A stretch of 14,404 nt of DNA from AC-69 sp044869895 (lineage in GTDB: Bacteria; Actinomycetota; UBA4738; HRBIN12). Below, piece after piece: positions 1-7,828 of this stretch. The stretch spans positions 1 to 14,404 of the forward strand of contig JBIOXZ010000197.1 in the NCBI GenBank assembly GCA_044869895.1. The letters are read 5' to 3'. Both the position numbers and the translations under genes were made by a program. Positions within the stretch are counted from its first letter, which is position 1; every line of letters starts with the position of its first letter. The notes beneath the pieces are model-generated. The model did not search any database. It was given only the letters and a program-made list of their open reading frames with translations, and was not told where the DNA came from.

Positions 1-13
1 CCCCCGATCATGT

Positions 14-43
14 TTGACACTCGTGACCACCGGTTCATACCGT
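14..43 (+). promoter_or_regulatory. purN promoter, consensus -35/-10, leaderless
   Basis: A perfect -35 hexamer TTGACA lies at 14-19 and a TANNNT -10 hexamer (TACCGT) at 38-43, separated by 18 nt. The purN GTG begins 6 nt after the -10 box, which is the expected transcription start, so the mRNA would have no leader. No Shine-Dalgarno sequence precedes that GTG, which fits. This is the best-matched promoter in the window. Seen: the hexamers and spacing. Inferred: their use. Confidence 0.65.
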
Positions 44-49
44 GCGGGC

Positions 50-664
50 GTGAAAGCGCGGGTGGCGGTGCTGGCCTCCGGCCGGGGGACCAATCTCCAG
101 GCGCTCCTGGACGATCCGGTCGTCGGATCCTGGATCGTTCTCGTGGTCTCGGACAGGAACGACGCGTTCGCACTGGAGCGAGCCCGAACGAGGGACGTGA
201 AGGCTGTCGTCGTGGATCCCGCGACGCACCCCGACCGCGCGGCATACGACCACGCCCTTCGAGAGCTGCTCGAGTCGGAGCGCATCGACTGCGTCGCACT
301 TGCCGGTTTCATGCGGATCGTCGGGCCGGAGACCGTGGATGCCTTTCAGGGCCGCATCCTGAACGTCCATCCGTCTCTCCTCCCATCGTTCGCCGGGGCT
401 CATGCGGTTGCGGAGGCACTCGCGTGGGGGGTCAAGGTCACCGGCGTCACCGTCCACCTGGTGGACGATGAGGTGGACCACGGGCCGATCGTGGCGCAGG
501 AGCCGGTGGCGGTGCGAACCGACGATGACTGGGACAGCCTGGAGTCACGGATCCACGGGGCGGAGCACCGCTTGCTCCCAGCAGCGGTCCGCGCGCTGGT
601 CGAGGGGCGGATCAAGGTCGAGGGCCGGGTGGTGCACGTGCTGGGGGAGCCGGGCCTTGCGTGA
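50..664 (+). CDS. purN: Phosphoribosylglycinamide formyltransferase (GAR transformylase 1)
   Basis: Transfers the formyl group of 10-formyl-tetrahydrofolate to glycinamide ribonucleotide, the third step of de novo purine synthesis; cytosolic. From the GTG at 50 it has 204 residues, close to the usual PurN length. The N-terminal phosphate-binding stretch VLASGRGTNLQALL is at 7-20. The catalytic Asn and His sit in ILNVHPSLLPSF (Asn105, His107) and the catalytic Asp in DEVDHGP (Asp143), matching E. coli Asn106, His108 and Asp144. The GTG at 50 is preferred to the in-frame TTG at 14 because family proteins start just before VAVLASG, and because the TTG at 14 is part of a perfect -35 box. The gene overlaps purH by 8 nt and is presumably co-transcribed with it. 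Identification is very secure; the start is likely. Confidence 0.96.
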   Translation: MKARVAVLASGRGTNLQALLDDPVVGSWIVLVVSDRNDAFALERARTRDVKAVVVDPATHPDRAAYDHALRELLESERIDCVALAGFMRIVGPETVDAFQGRILNVHPSLLPSFAGAHAVAEALAWGVKVTGVTVHLVDDEVDHGPIVAQEPVAVRTDDDWDSLESRIHGAEHRLLPAAVRALVEGRIKVEGRVVHVLGEPGLA

Positions 665-2195
665 GGTGCGACCGGTCCGGCGGGCACTGCTCGCCGTCTA
701 CGACAAGACGGGCCTGGTGGCGTTGGCGAAGGAACTGGCAGACCAGGGTGTCGCCCTCGTGTCGTCCGGCGGGACCGCGCAGACGCTTCGCGACGCGGGC
801 ATCGCGGTCACGCCCGTCGAGCAGGTGACCGGATCCCCGGAGATGCTCGGCGGCCGGGTGAAGACGCTGCACCCGAAGATCCACGGGGGAATCCTGGCGG
901 ACCGGCGGAAGCCCGAGCACGTGGAGGAGCTGAAAGCCCAGGCGATCGAGCCCTTCGACCTCGTCGTGGTGAACCTGTATCCGTTCCGGGAGACCGTGGC
1001 GGGAGGCGCGCCGGTCGACGAGGTCATCGAGAAGGTCGACATCGGTGGGCCGGCCATGGTGCGGGCGGCGGCGAAGAACTTCGAATCGGTGGGCATCGTG
1101 GTGTCGCCCCAACGATACCCAAGGGTCGTCCAGGAGCTCCGCAGGGAGGGCGGGCTCACGCGCGAGACGCGATGGGAGCTTGCCGCCGAGGCGTTCTCCC
1201 ACACGGCAGCGTACGACGCTGCGGTGGCGGGGTGGTTCGCGGCGCGCGAGGGAGGTCTCCCGAGCTTCGTTGGCCTCGGTCTGCGCAAGGTCGAGGACCT
1301 TCGGTACGGGGAGAATCCCCATCAGCGCGGCGCCCTGTACGAGGAGATGGCCGGGCCAGGTCCGCTCGCCGGTGCCCGGGTCCTGCTCGAGGGCAAGGAG
1401 ATGTCGTTCAACAACTGGCTCGATGTGCATGCCGCGCACTCGCTCGTGACCGCGCTGCCATCCCCAGCGGCGGTGATCGTGAAGCACAACAACCCAAGCG
1501 GCGCCGCGGTCGCCGCTTCGCTGTCGAAGGCATACGAGGGGGCCTTCGAGTGCGACCCGGTGTCCGCCTTCGGCGGCATCGTGGCCTTCAACCAGGAGGC
1601 GGGGGAGGATGCCGCGAGCGCCATGGGGGAGGTGTTCACCGAAGTGGTCGTGGCTCCCGGGTTCACGGACGCCGCGCTCGACGCGTTCGGCGCTCGGAAG
1701 AACCTCCGCGTGGTACAGGTGCCGGAGCCGGTCGCCGGCGGCCTCGACATCCGGCCCCTTCCCGGAGGGGCCCTCGTCCAGGATCGTGATGTCGCGAACG
1801 AGCCCCGGGACCGGATGGAGGTCATCTCCGCCCGGGAGCCCACCGCGGAAGAGTGGCGAGATCTCGCGATCGCCTGGACCGTTGCGGCGCACGTAAAATC
1901 GAACGCCATCGTGTTCGCCAAGGACGGGGCGACCGTGGGGATCGGCGCCGGACAGATGTCCCGGGTCGACGCGTCATGGATCGCCGTCCGAAAGGCCGGG
2001 GACCGAGCCGAGGGCGCGGCGATGGCGAGCGACGCGTTCTTCCCGTTCCCCGACGCACTCGAGGTGGCCGCCCAGGCCGGTGTGACGGCGGTGATCCATC
2101 CGGGGGGATCAGTGCGGGACGAGGATGTGCTGACGGCGGCGGAGGCGCGTGGCATGGCAGCCGTCGTCACCGGCCGCCGGCACTTCCGGCACTGA
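657..2195 (+). CDS. purH: Bifunctional AICAR formyltransferase / IMP cyclohydrolase
   Basis: Catalyses the last two steps of IMP synthesis: formylation of AICAR by 10-formyl-tetrahydrofolate, then ring closure. It has 512 residues, near the family's ~520. The N-terminal MGS-like cyclohydrolase domain (about 8-150) has KTLHPKIHGG at 69-78. The AICAR transformylase domain (about 205-512) has the Lys-His catalytic pair in VKHNNPSG (Lys276, His277), SAFGGIVAFN, VKSNAIVFAKDG and the C-terminal HPGGSVRDED. Start: TTG at 657 is chosen because GGGGGAG at 643-649 lies 7 nt upstream; the next in-frame start, GTG at 666, would be 16 nt from it. The TTG start puts an 8-nt overlap on the purN stop, suggesting translational coupling. 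Function is certain; the start codon is moderately certain. Confidence 0.96.
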   Translation: MREVRPVRRALLAVYDKTGLVALAKELADQGVALVSSGGTAQTLRDAGIAVTPVEQVTGSPEMLGGRVKTLHPKIHGGILADRRKPEHVEELKAQAIEPFDLVVVNLYPFRETVAGGAPVDEVIEKVDIGGPAMVRAAAKNFESVGIVVSPQRYPRVVQELRREGGLTRETRWELAAEAFSHTAAYDAAVAGWFAAREGGLPSFVGLGLRKVEDLRYGENPHQRGALYEEMAGPGPLAGARVLLEGKEMSFNNWLDVHAAHSLVTALPSPAAVIVKHNNPSGAAVAASLSKAYEGAFECDPVSAFGGIVAFNQEAGEDAASAMGEVFTEVVVAPGFTDAALDAFGARKNLRVVQVPEPVAGGLDIRPLPGGALVQDRDVANEPRDRMEVISAREPTAEEWRDLAIAWTVAAHVKSNAIVFAKDGATVGIGAGQMSRVDASWIAVRKAGDRAEGAAMASDAFFPFPDALEVAAQAGVTAVIHPGGSVRDEDVLTAAEARGMAAVVTGRRHFRH

Positions 2196-2232
2196 TGGAG
2201 CGGATCCGCCGTTTCGCTCTCTGAGGCCCCAG

Positions 2233-2238
2233 TAGGAT
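2233..2238 (+). promoter_or_regulatory. folD -10 box (TAGGAT), leaderless
   Basis: TAGGAT lies 7 nt before the folD GTG at 2246, inside the 50-nt gap after purH. There is no Shine-Dalgarno sequence between them. The same hexamer at nearly the same distance precedes the small gene at 8439. No good -35 hexamer is visible. This suggests folD-metF has its own promoter, separate from purNH, and a leaderless transcript. Confidence 0.55.
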
Positions 2239-2245
2239 TCCCGCC

Positions 2246-3112
2246 GTGACGGCGTCCATCATCGACGGCAGGGCCATCGCCAGCCAGATCCGATCCGAGG
2301 TCGCGCAGCGGGTCATGGCCCTTGTGGACGACGGCGTGCAGCCGGGCCTCGCCGCGGTACTGGTGGGCGAGGACGAGGCGTCCCACATCTACGTCGCCAC
2401 CAAGCAGAAGGCCTGCGCGGACGTGGGGATCCGCTCCGAGCAGGTCAATCTGCCGGCCTTCGTGACCGAAGGCGAGTTGCTCGCCGCCATCCGGCGGCTG
2501 AACCGGGACCCGCAGATCCATGGGGTGATCGTGCAGCTGCCCCTTCCCCGACACATCTCCGAGCTCCGAGCCCAGTCGGCGATCGATCCGTCCAGCGACG
2601 TCGATGGGCTTCACCCCATGAACGTTGGGCTCATGGTCCGGGGGGAGCCTGCCTTCCCCCCGGCGACACCGTACGGGATCGTCGAGCTCCTGCTCCGCTC
2701 CGGCGTCCAGCTCGAAGGCGCCGAGGTCGTGGTCGTGGGGTACGGGGAACTGGTGGGGGCTCCGCTGTCGATCATGCTGGCGCAGGACTCGATCAGGGGA
2801 AACGCCACAGTCACCATCAGCCACGTGAGGACCCGCAACCTGGCAACCCACACCAGACGCGCGGACATCCTCGTCGCGGCTGCGGGCGTCCCGGGACTGA
2901 TCACGGCCGACATGGTGAAACCGGGGGCGGTCGTCGTGGACGTGGGAGTCCATCGAACCGACGACGGGCTCGTGGGCGACGTTCGGTTCGACGAGGTCAA
3001 GGAAGTGGCGGGGATGATCACGCCGGTGCCCGGTGGGGTTGGTCCGATGACCGTCGCCATGCTGCTCGTGAACACCGTTACTGCCGCCGAGCTCCTGACC
3101 GAGAAGCGTTGA
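2246..3112 (+). CDS. folD: Methylenetetrahydrofolate dehydrogenase / methenyltetrahydrofolate cyclohydrolase
   Basis: Interconverts 5,10-methylene-, 5,10-methenyl- and 10-formyl-tetrahydrofolate, supplying the formyl donor for PurN and PurH encoded just upstream. It has 288 residues, the normal FolD size. The catalytic Tyr and Lys are in YVATKQKAC (Tyr49, Lys53). Other landmarks are VQLPLP (96-101), the folate-binding DVDGLHPMNVG (118-128) and the C-terminal ITPVPGGVGPMTVAMLL (258-274). The dinucleotide loop reads GYGELVGAP (165-173) instead of the usual GRSxxVGxP, and the following CHSxT motif is SHVRT (192-196), so the coenzyme may differ from the common NADP. GTG at 2246 is the only sensible start. 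The stop overlaps the metF start by 4 nt. Confidence 0.96.
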   Translation: MTASIIDGRAIASQIRSEVAQRVMALVDDGVQPGLAAVLVGEDEASHIYVATKQKACADVGIRSEQVNLPAFVTEGELLAAIRRLNRDPQIHGVIVQLPLPRHISELRAQSAIDPSSDVDGLHPMNVGLMVRGEPAFPPATPYGIVELLLRSGVQLEGAEVVVVGYGELVGAPLSIMLAQDSIRGNATVTISHVRTRNLATHTRRADILVAAAGVPGLITADMVKPGAVVVDVGVHRTDDGLVGDVRFDEVKEVAGMITPVPGGVGPMTVAMLLVNTVTAAELLTEKR

Positions 3113-4029
3113 GCGAGACGCCGAGTCGCCTGGGGCGGATCCTGCGCGCGGGCCGGTTCTGCGTCACGGCCGAGGTCGTGCCCCCGCGCTCCGGGGATGC
3201 GGCCCCCGTCACCGCTCAAGCACGGGAGCTCGTCGGGTACGCCGACGCCGTCAACGTCACCGACAATCCGGCATCAACCGCCCACATGGCACCGCTGGCC
3301 GGCGTGGCGGTCGTCGCCGACGCGGGCATCGAGCCCATCCTCCAGCTCACGTGCCGCGACCGGAACCGACTGGCCCTGACGGCCGACCTCCTCGGGGGCT
3401 GGGCCCTGGGTGCGCGGGGGGTCCTGTGCTTGTCGGGCGACCCCGTGGCCCGGGGAGACCATCCCGACGCGAAGGAGATCTACGACCTCACGGTGCTCGA
3501 CCTCATTCGTCTGGCGGCCGGCCTCCGCGACGATGGTCGGCTGCTGTCCGGCGCGACCATCGAGGGGCCGCCCCTGTACCTGATCGGTGTGGCAGACCTC
3601 CCGCTTGCCGAGGGCTACGACCCGGCGCGTCTGGAGGCGAAGATCGATGCGGGGGCCGACTTCGTGCAGACGCAGATCGTCTACGACGTCGATGCCTTCG
3701 CCGCGTGGGCGGATGCGGCCAGGTCCCGAGGGGTGTTCGATCGGGTGGCGGTCATCGCAGGGGTGGCTCCACTTCGGAGCGCTAGACAGGCTCGGCTGGT
3801 GGCGTCGCTGCCGGGCGTAAGCGTGCCCGCGGACGTTCTCCACGGGCTGGCGGATGCCGGCCCCGATGCGGAGGACGAGGGCAGCCGCTTGGCCATCGGC
3901 ATCGTGAACGGAATACGGGAGATCTCGGGGCTGGCCGGCGTTCACGTCATGGGTCTGGGACAAGAGGCGGCGGTCCGCCGGGTGGTCGAGGGGGCCGGAC
4001 TGCTCCCGCGTCCGGTCGCGGCCGCCTAG
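3109..4029 (+). CDS. metF: 5,10-methylenetetrahydrofolate reductase (MetF family)
   Basis: Reduces 5,10-methylene- to 5-methyl-tetrahydrofolate using a flavin, feeding methionine synthesis. It has 306 residues, near the length of short bacterial MetF proteins (E. coli 296), without the regulatory C-terminal domain of eukaryotic enzymes. The catalytic Glu is in TAEVVPPR (Glu22), the flavin-contacting Asp in LSGDP (Asp111), and the folate-contacting Gln in VQTQIVYD (Gln189, aligning with E. coli Gln183). LTCRDRNR at 80-87 is typical of the family. TTG at 3109 overlaps the folD stop as TTGA, with a weak GAGAAG upstream, so translation is probably coupled. The position after folD, competing for the same substrate, supports the call. 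Whether it needs an accessory MetV-like subunit cannot be told. Confidence 0.92.
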   Translation: MSETPSRLGRILRAGRFCVTAEVVPPRSGDAAPVTAQARELVGYADAVNVTDNPASTAHMAPLAGVAVVADAGIEPILQLTCRDRNRLALTADLLGGWALGARGVLCLSGDPVARGDHPDAKEIYDLTVLDLIRLAAGLRDDGRLLSGATIEGPPLYLIGVADLPLAEGYDPARLEAKIDAGADFVQTQIVYDVDAFAAWADAARSRGVFDRVAVIAGVAPLRSARQARLVASLPGVSVPADVLHGLADAGPDAEDEGSRLAIGIVNGIREISGLAGVHVMGLGQEAAVRRVVEGAGLLPRPVAAA

Positions 4030-4032
4030 ACT
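4027..4032 (+). promoter_or_regulatory. Possible -10 box (TAGACT) overlapping the metF stop
   Basis: TAGACT fits TANNNT and its first three bases are the metF stop codon. A start of transcription about 7 nt downstream would give a ~23-nt leader that contains the GGAGGA of the next gene. No convincing -35 is present, so this is a weak call. Confidence 0.3.
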
Positions 4033-4061
4033 CCTCGAAAGCGGGGGCGGGGGAGGAAGCG

Positions 4062-4502
4062 ATGGCGGAGATCGTCACGATCGAAGGGAACCAGTACGTA
4101 AGGCGGAACCCCCTCGGAGTGCTGGGACTCACGTTGATCACGTTGGGGATCTACGGATTCTACTGGTACAAGATCAACGAAGAGATCAAGAATTTCACCA
4201 AGGACGAGACGATCAGCCCGGTGCGATCGCTCATGGCGGTCATCTTCGGCTGGCTGATCATCGTGCCGCCATTCATCGCCGTGTACAACACGGCGAAGCA
4301 CGTTCAGGAGATGGAAGAGCGGGCGGGTGTCCAGCAACAGATCGAGCCCGCATTGGCGGTCATCTTCTTGATCCTCATCTCGATCGTGATCGGCCTCTAC
4401 GCACAGGAGCACGTAAACCGCGTGTGGGACAAGGCATCGGGTCAGCAGGCGCCGGTAGCGCTCCCCATGCCGCCTCAGCCGCCGGCCATCCCTCCCGGGT
4501 AA
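4062..4502 (+). CDS. DUF4234-type small membrane protein
   Basis: It has 146 residues. The N-terminal RRNPLGVLGLTLITLGIYGF (13-32), followed by a Tyr/Trp/Lys-rich YWYKINEEI, is the hallmark of the DUF4234 family, whose function is unknown. Three hydrophobic segments are visible at about 16-36, 55-76 and 99-118, followed by a Pro-rich tail (PMPPQPPAIPPG), so it is an integral membrane protein with a probably soluble tail. The ATG start is supported by GGGGGAGGA a few nt upstream. It lies 32 nt after metF on the same strand and converges with citrate synthase, their stops being 26 nt apart. The neighbours give no clue to its role. Confidence 0.85.
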   Translation: MAEIVTIEGNQYVRRNPLGVLGLTLITLGIYGFYWYKINEEIKNFTKDETISPVRSLMAVIFGWLIIVPPFIAVYNTAKHVQEMEERAGVQQQIEPALAVIFLILISIVIGLYAQEHVNRVWDKASGQQAPVALPMPPQPPAIPPG

Positions 4503-4528
4503 GGCGTGCTCCGGCCAGCGCCACCGGT

Positions 4529-5647
4529 TCAGCCGCGGTGATCGATGGGGACGTAGTCCTGATCGCGGGGTCCGATGTAGTCCGACTCGGGGCGGATCAG
4601 ACGGTTGTCCGCGTACTGCTCGCGCACGTGCGCGGTCCATCCGACCATGCGCGCCAAGGCGAACACGGGCGTCATGAGGTCGGTGGGGATCTCGAGGTAG
4701 CGGTAGACGCTGGCCGCGAAGAAGTCCACGTTCGCGTGGAGTCCCTTCTCCTGGCCCACGACGCGCTCGATCTCGGCCGAGATGTCGAACCAGCGGGTGT
4801 CGCCCTTCCGTTCGCCGAGCTCCTGCGAGAGCTTGCGAAGATGGGTGGCCCGAGGGTCTTCGGTCTTGTACACGCGGTGCCCGAACCCCATGATCCGCTC
4901 CCGCCGGCCCAGCCGTTCCTTGATGTAACGCTCGGCCTTGGCCGGGTCGCCCACCTCCTCCAGCATCTTCATGGCCTCCTCGTTGGCACCGCCATGGAGT
5001 GGGCCCTTGAGGGCGGCGATGGCCCCGGTGATCGCCGAGAACATGTCCGAAAGGGTCGAGGCGATCACCCGGGCGGTGAACGTGGAAGCATTGAAGGTGT
5101 GGTCCGCGTAGAGGATCAGCGTGGTGTCCAGGGCCGCGGCGTCGAGCTGCTCCGGTTCGTTTCCGGACAGCATGTACAGGAAGTTCGCCGCGTGCGGGAG
5201 CTTCGGGTGGGGTGGCACGACCATCTCACCCGTTCGCATCCGGTGGTACATCGCGATCAGCGTGGGGGTCTTCGCGATGAGGCGAACGGCCTTGCGCTCG
5301 TTCGCCTCGGCACCGTTGTCCCACCCGTCGGGGTCGTAGGCGGACGCGGCGGAAACGCCGGTCCGAAGCATCGACATCGGCGAGGTCTGCTCGGCCAGGG
5401 TCGGCATCAGTCCCTCGAGGAACGGCGAGACCTCTCGCTCGGAGACCAGCCGTTCGGAAAGGTCGTCGAGCTCGGGCTCGGTCGGGAGCCGGAGGTTGTG
5501 CAGGAGGTAGGTGACCTCCTCGAAGGTCGACTTGGTCGCCAGGTCGTGGATGTCGTAGCCCACGTACCACAAGCGCCCCTGCTTGCCGTCGACGTCGGAC
5601 AGCCTGGTCGATGCGGCGATGACCTCTTCCAAACCCCTTTGCGACAC
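4529..5647 (-). CDS. gltA: Citrate synthase
   Basis: Condenses acetyl-CoA with oxaloacetate to citrate, the entry step of the TCA cycle. From the GTG at 5647 it has 372 residues, typical of the short Gram-positive-type enzyme without the N-terminal domain of E. coli GltA. The catalytic triad is clear: His218 in GPLHGGANE, His257 in GFGHRVYK, Asp308 in NVDFFAA. YADHTFNAST (180-189) and the CoA/citrate-binding Arg residues near 258 and 333 are also present. The reading frame stays open to a GTG at 5725, adding 26 residues, but family proteins begin near GLEEVIAASTRLSDVDG, so the internal GTG is preferred; a G-rich GGGGG lies 7 nt before it. A 2-methylcitrate synthase cannot be excluded, but the isocitrate and malate dehydrogenase neighbours favour citrate synthase. 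Confidence 0.92.
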   Translation of the reverse strand: MSQRGLEEVIAASTRLSDVDGKQGRLWYVGYDIHDLATKSTFEEVTYLLHNLRLPTEPELDDLSERLVSEREVSPFLEGLMPTLAEQTSPMSMLRTGVSAASAYDPDGWDNGAEANERKAVRLIAKTPTLIAMYHRMRTGEMVVPPHPKLPHAANFLYMLSGNEPEQLDAAALDTTLILYADHTFNASTFTARVIASTLSDMFSAITGAIAALKGPLHGGANEEAMKMLEEVGDPAKAERYIKERLGRRERIMGFGHRVYKTEDPRATHLRKLSQELGERKGDTRWFDISAEIERVVGQEKGLHANVDFFAASVYRYLEIPTDLMTPVFALARMVGWTAHVREQYADNRLIRPESDYIGPRDQDYVPIDHRG

Positions 5648-5757
5648 CGCCCTACCCCCATCCTGAACGGAGGTTCCAAACCACCACCCACCAAGGGTAC
5701 CGCGCGGCACCCGTCGCGCAGCCACCCGTCGGTCACGAGGACGCCTCCGGGCCGCGC

Positions 5758-5766
5758 TGCCAGAAT
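5758..5766 (+). promoter_or_regulatory. Possible extended -10 element upstream of icd
   Basis: TGCCAGAAT, an extended -10 (TGn followed by CAGAAT), sits about 50 nt before the icd ATG in the divergent spacer shared with citrate synthase. It would give a leader of roughly 45 nt containing the strong AAGGAG. No good -35 is visible, so the call is tentative. Confidence 0.3.
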
Positions 5767-5817
5767 GGGGCCCAACCGAGAACCAGGGGCGCCCGACGAC
5801 CTTCGAAGGAGCGGAGC

Positions 5818-6903
5818 ATGGCGACGTACCGCGTGACGCTCATCCCGGGGGACGGCGTCGGCCCCGAGCTGTCGGATGCCACCCGCCGGGTCCTGGAGGC
5901 GACCGGTGTCGGATTTGACTGGGACGTCCAGGAGGCAGGCGCCGATGTCGTGGACCGGTACGGGACGCCCCTTCCCGACCCCGTCCTCGAATCGATCCGG
6001 CGCAACCGGGCGGCCATCAAGGGTCCCATCACCACCCCGGTGGGCAGCGGCTTTCGGAGCGTGAACGTGGCGCTTCGAAAGGAGCTCGACCTTTACGCGT
6101 GCCTCCGGCCGTGCAAGTGGTACCGAGGCGTCCGATCTCGGTACGAGGACGTGGACGTCGTCATCGTCCGAGAGAACACCGAGGACCTGTACGCTGGGAT
6201 CGAGTTCGAGGAGGGCTCGCCCGGAGCGAAGGAGCTGATCGAGTTCATCGCCGAGAAGACCGGGAAGCGCATCCGCGATGACGCCGGCATCTCGATCAAG
6301 CCGATCTCGGCGTGGGGGACCGAGCGGATCGTCCGATTCGCCTTCGACTACGCCCGGAGCTCCGGCCGCACGAAGGTCACGGCAGTGCACAAGGCGAACA
6401 TTATGAAATTCACCGACGGGCTGTTCCTGGAGACCGCCAGACGGGTGGCGGAGGCCTACCCCGACATCGACTTCGAAGACCGGATCGTCGACAACCTCAC
6501 GATGCAGCTCGTCCAGCGGCCCGAGGAGTACGACGTCCTCGTCCTGCCGAACCTGTACGGCGATATCGTCTCGGACCTGTGTGCCGGCCTCATCGGCGGC
6601 CTCGGCGTGGCGCCGGGCGCGAACATCGGGGACGAGGCTGCGGTGTTCGAGGCGACCCACGGGAGCGCCCCGAAGTACAAAGGGATGAACAAGGTGAACC
6701 CCATGGCCATGATGCTGTCCGGCGTCCTGATGCTGCGGTACCTCGAAGAGACGGAAGCCGCGAACCGGCTGGAGTCAGCGATCGCGGCCGTGATCGCCGA
6801 GGGGAAGTCGGTCACCTACGACATGAAGCCGAGCCGCGACGACCCGACCGCCGTCGGCACGTCCCAGGTCGCCGATGCGGTCATCGAGAAGCTCCAGGCC
6901 TGA
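5818..6903 (+). CDS. icd: Isocitrate dehydrogenase, NADP-type signature
   Basis: Beta-decarboxylating dehydrogenase of 361 residues; oxidises isocitrate to 2-oxoglutarate. Substrate-side residues match isocitrate rather than isopropylmalate dehydrogenases: FRSVNVALR (79-87) supplies the Ser-x-Asn-x3-Arg set of E. coli Ser113/Asn115/Arg119. RENTEDLYAGIEF (119-130) holds the active-site Tyr125, HKANIMKF holds Lys192, and the metal-binding Asp residues are 225, 249 and 253. The coenzyme loop HGSAPKYKG carries Lys286-Tyr287, matching the Lys344-Tyr345 pair that makes E. coli Icd NADP-specific. A strong AAGGAG sits 6 nt before the ATG. The stop is 1 nt from mdh, so the two form an operon. Coenzyme preference is inferred from two residues. 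Confidence 0.92.
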   Translation: MATYRVTLIPGDGVGPELSDATRRVLEATGVGFDWDVQEAGADVVDRYGTPLPDPVLESIRRNRAAIKGPITTPVGSGFRSVNVALRKELDLYACLRPCKWYRGVRSRYEDVDVVIVRENTEDLYAGIEFEEGSPGAKELIEFIAEKTGKRIRDDAGISIKPISAWGTERIVRFAFDYARSSGRTKVTAVHKANIMKFTDGLFLETARRVAEAYPDIDFEDRIVDNLTMQLVQRPEEYDVLVLPNLYGDIVSDLCAGLIGGLGVAPGANIGDEAAVFEATHGSAPKYKGMNKVNPMAMMLSGVLMLRYLEETEAANRLESAIAAVIAEGKSVTYDMKPSRDDPTAVGTSQVADAVIEKLQA

Positions 6904-6904
6904 C

Positions 6905-7828
6905 ATGCGAGTGACCATCGTCGGGAGCGGGTTCGTTGGCCAGACCACCGCGATGCGGGTTGCGGAGAAGGGGCTGGCCGAGGTGGTCCTGATCGACATC
7001 GTCGAGGGGTTGCCGCAGGGACTGGCCCTCGACATCAAGGAGTCCTCGCCGATCGAGGGGTTCGAGCCGAACGTCACCGGAACGAACGACTACGCCGACA
7101 CGGCGGGATCGGATGTCGTGGTCATCACCGCCGGGTTCCCCAGACAGCCGGGCATGAGCCGGATGGATCTCCTGGGCAAGAACGCGACGGTGGTCCGTGA
7201 CGTCGTGGAGAACGTCGTGCCGGGGTCACCGGATGCCGTGATCGTCGTGGTGACAAACCCGCTCGACGAGATGACATTCCTGGCATCGGAGGTCTCGGGG
7301 TTCCCCAAGCAGCGCGTCGTGGGGATGGCAGGGGTGCTCGATTCGGCGCGGCTGCGGTACTTCATCGCCGAGGAGCTCGGGGTGCCGCCGTCCACGGTCG
7401 AGGCCATGACGCTCGGTTCGCATGGCGAGTCGATGGTGCCCTTGCCTCGTCATGCCACAGTGGCCCGTAAGCCGCTCACCGAGCTGGTGGACGAGACGAC
7501 GCTGGAGCGGCTGTACGGGCGCACCCGCGACGCGGGAGCCGAGATCGTCGCGCTGCTGAAGAAGGGGAGCGCCTACTACGCGCCCTCCGCCGCCATCGCT
7601 GGGATGGTCCAGGCCATCGCCCGGGGGGACGGCGACGTGCTCCCTGCGTGCGCATGGTGCGAGGGCCAGTACGGGATCCGGGACGTCTACGTGGGCGTCC
7701 CGGTCCGTCTTTCCCCCTCGGGCGTCGGGGAGATCGTGGAGCTCGACCTGAACGAGGACGAGATGGGGGCGCTTCGCGCAGCTGCCGAAGGCATCCGCGC
7801 GAAGTGCGCCGATCTGGCGAAGCTCTAA
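6905..7828 (+). CDS. mdh: Malate dehydrogenase (LDH-like type)
   Basis: NAD-dependent oxidation of malate to oxaloacetate, the substrate of the citrate synthase encoded nearby. It has 307 residues, the size of the lactate-dehydrogenase-like MDH family. The Rossmann motif is GSGFVG at 7-12, and Asp31 in LIDI indicates NAD. Substrate-binding Arg80 and Arg86 are in GFPRQPGMSR; an Arg at position 80 (a Gln in lactate dehydrogenases) marks malate specificity. Other active-site residues are Asn118 in VTNPLD, Asp146 and Arg149 in DSARLR, and His173 in GSHGESMVP. The ATG at 6905, one base after the icd stop, is chosen over an ATG inside icd because the protein then begins directly with the Rossmann strand. 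It ends convergently, sharing two bases with the stop of the opposite gene. Confidence 0.95.
   Translation: MRVTIVGSGFVGQTTAMRVAEKGLAEVVLIDIVEGLPQGLALDIKESSPIEGFEPNVTGTNDYADTAGSDVVVITAGFPRQPGMSRMDLLGKNATVVRDVVENVVPGSPDAVIVVVTNPLDEMTFLASEVSGFPKQRVVGMAGVLDSARLRYFIAEELGVPPSTVEAMTLGSHGESMVPLPRHATVARKPLTELVDETTLERLYGRTRDAGAEIVALLKKGSAYYAPSAAIAGMVQAIARGDGDVLPACAWCEGQYGIRDVYVGVPVRLSPSGVGEIVELDLNEDEMGALRAAAEGIRAKCADLAKL

Noticed and set aside
1322..2953. 543-codon minus-strand open frame across purH and folD
   Set aside because: Spans two well-supported genes and their promoter on the other strand, and has no recognisable domains.
4503..4522. Imperfect hairpin between DUF4234 and citrate synthase genes
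   Set aside because: Only two 3-bp arms separated by a 2-nt bulge; too weak to call a terminator, though the convergent position makes one plausible.
5648..5725. 26-residue N-terminal extension of citrate synthase from the GTG at 5725
   Set aside because: Residues are Gly/Arg/Trp-rich, unlike family N-termini, and the internal GTG at 5647 fits better; kept only as an alternative start.
4424..5836. 470-codon plus-strand open frame across citrate synthase
   Set aside because: It is antisense to a gene with all catalytic residues intact, has no recognisable domain, and is the kind of long open frame expected opposite high-GC coding sequence.
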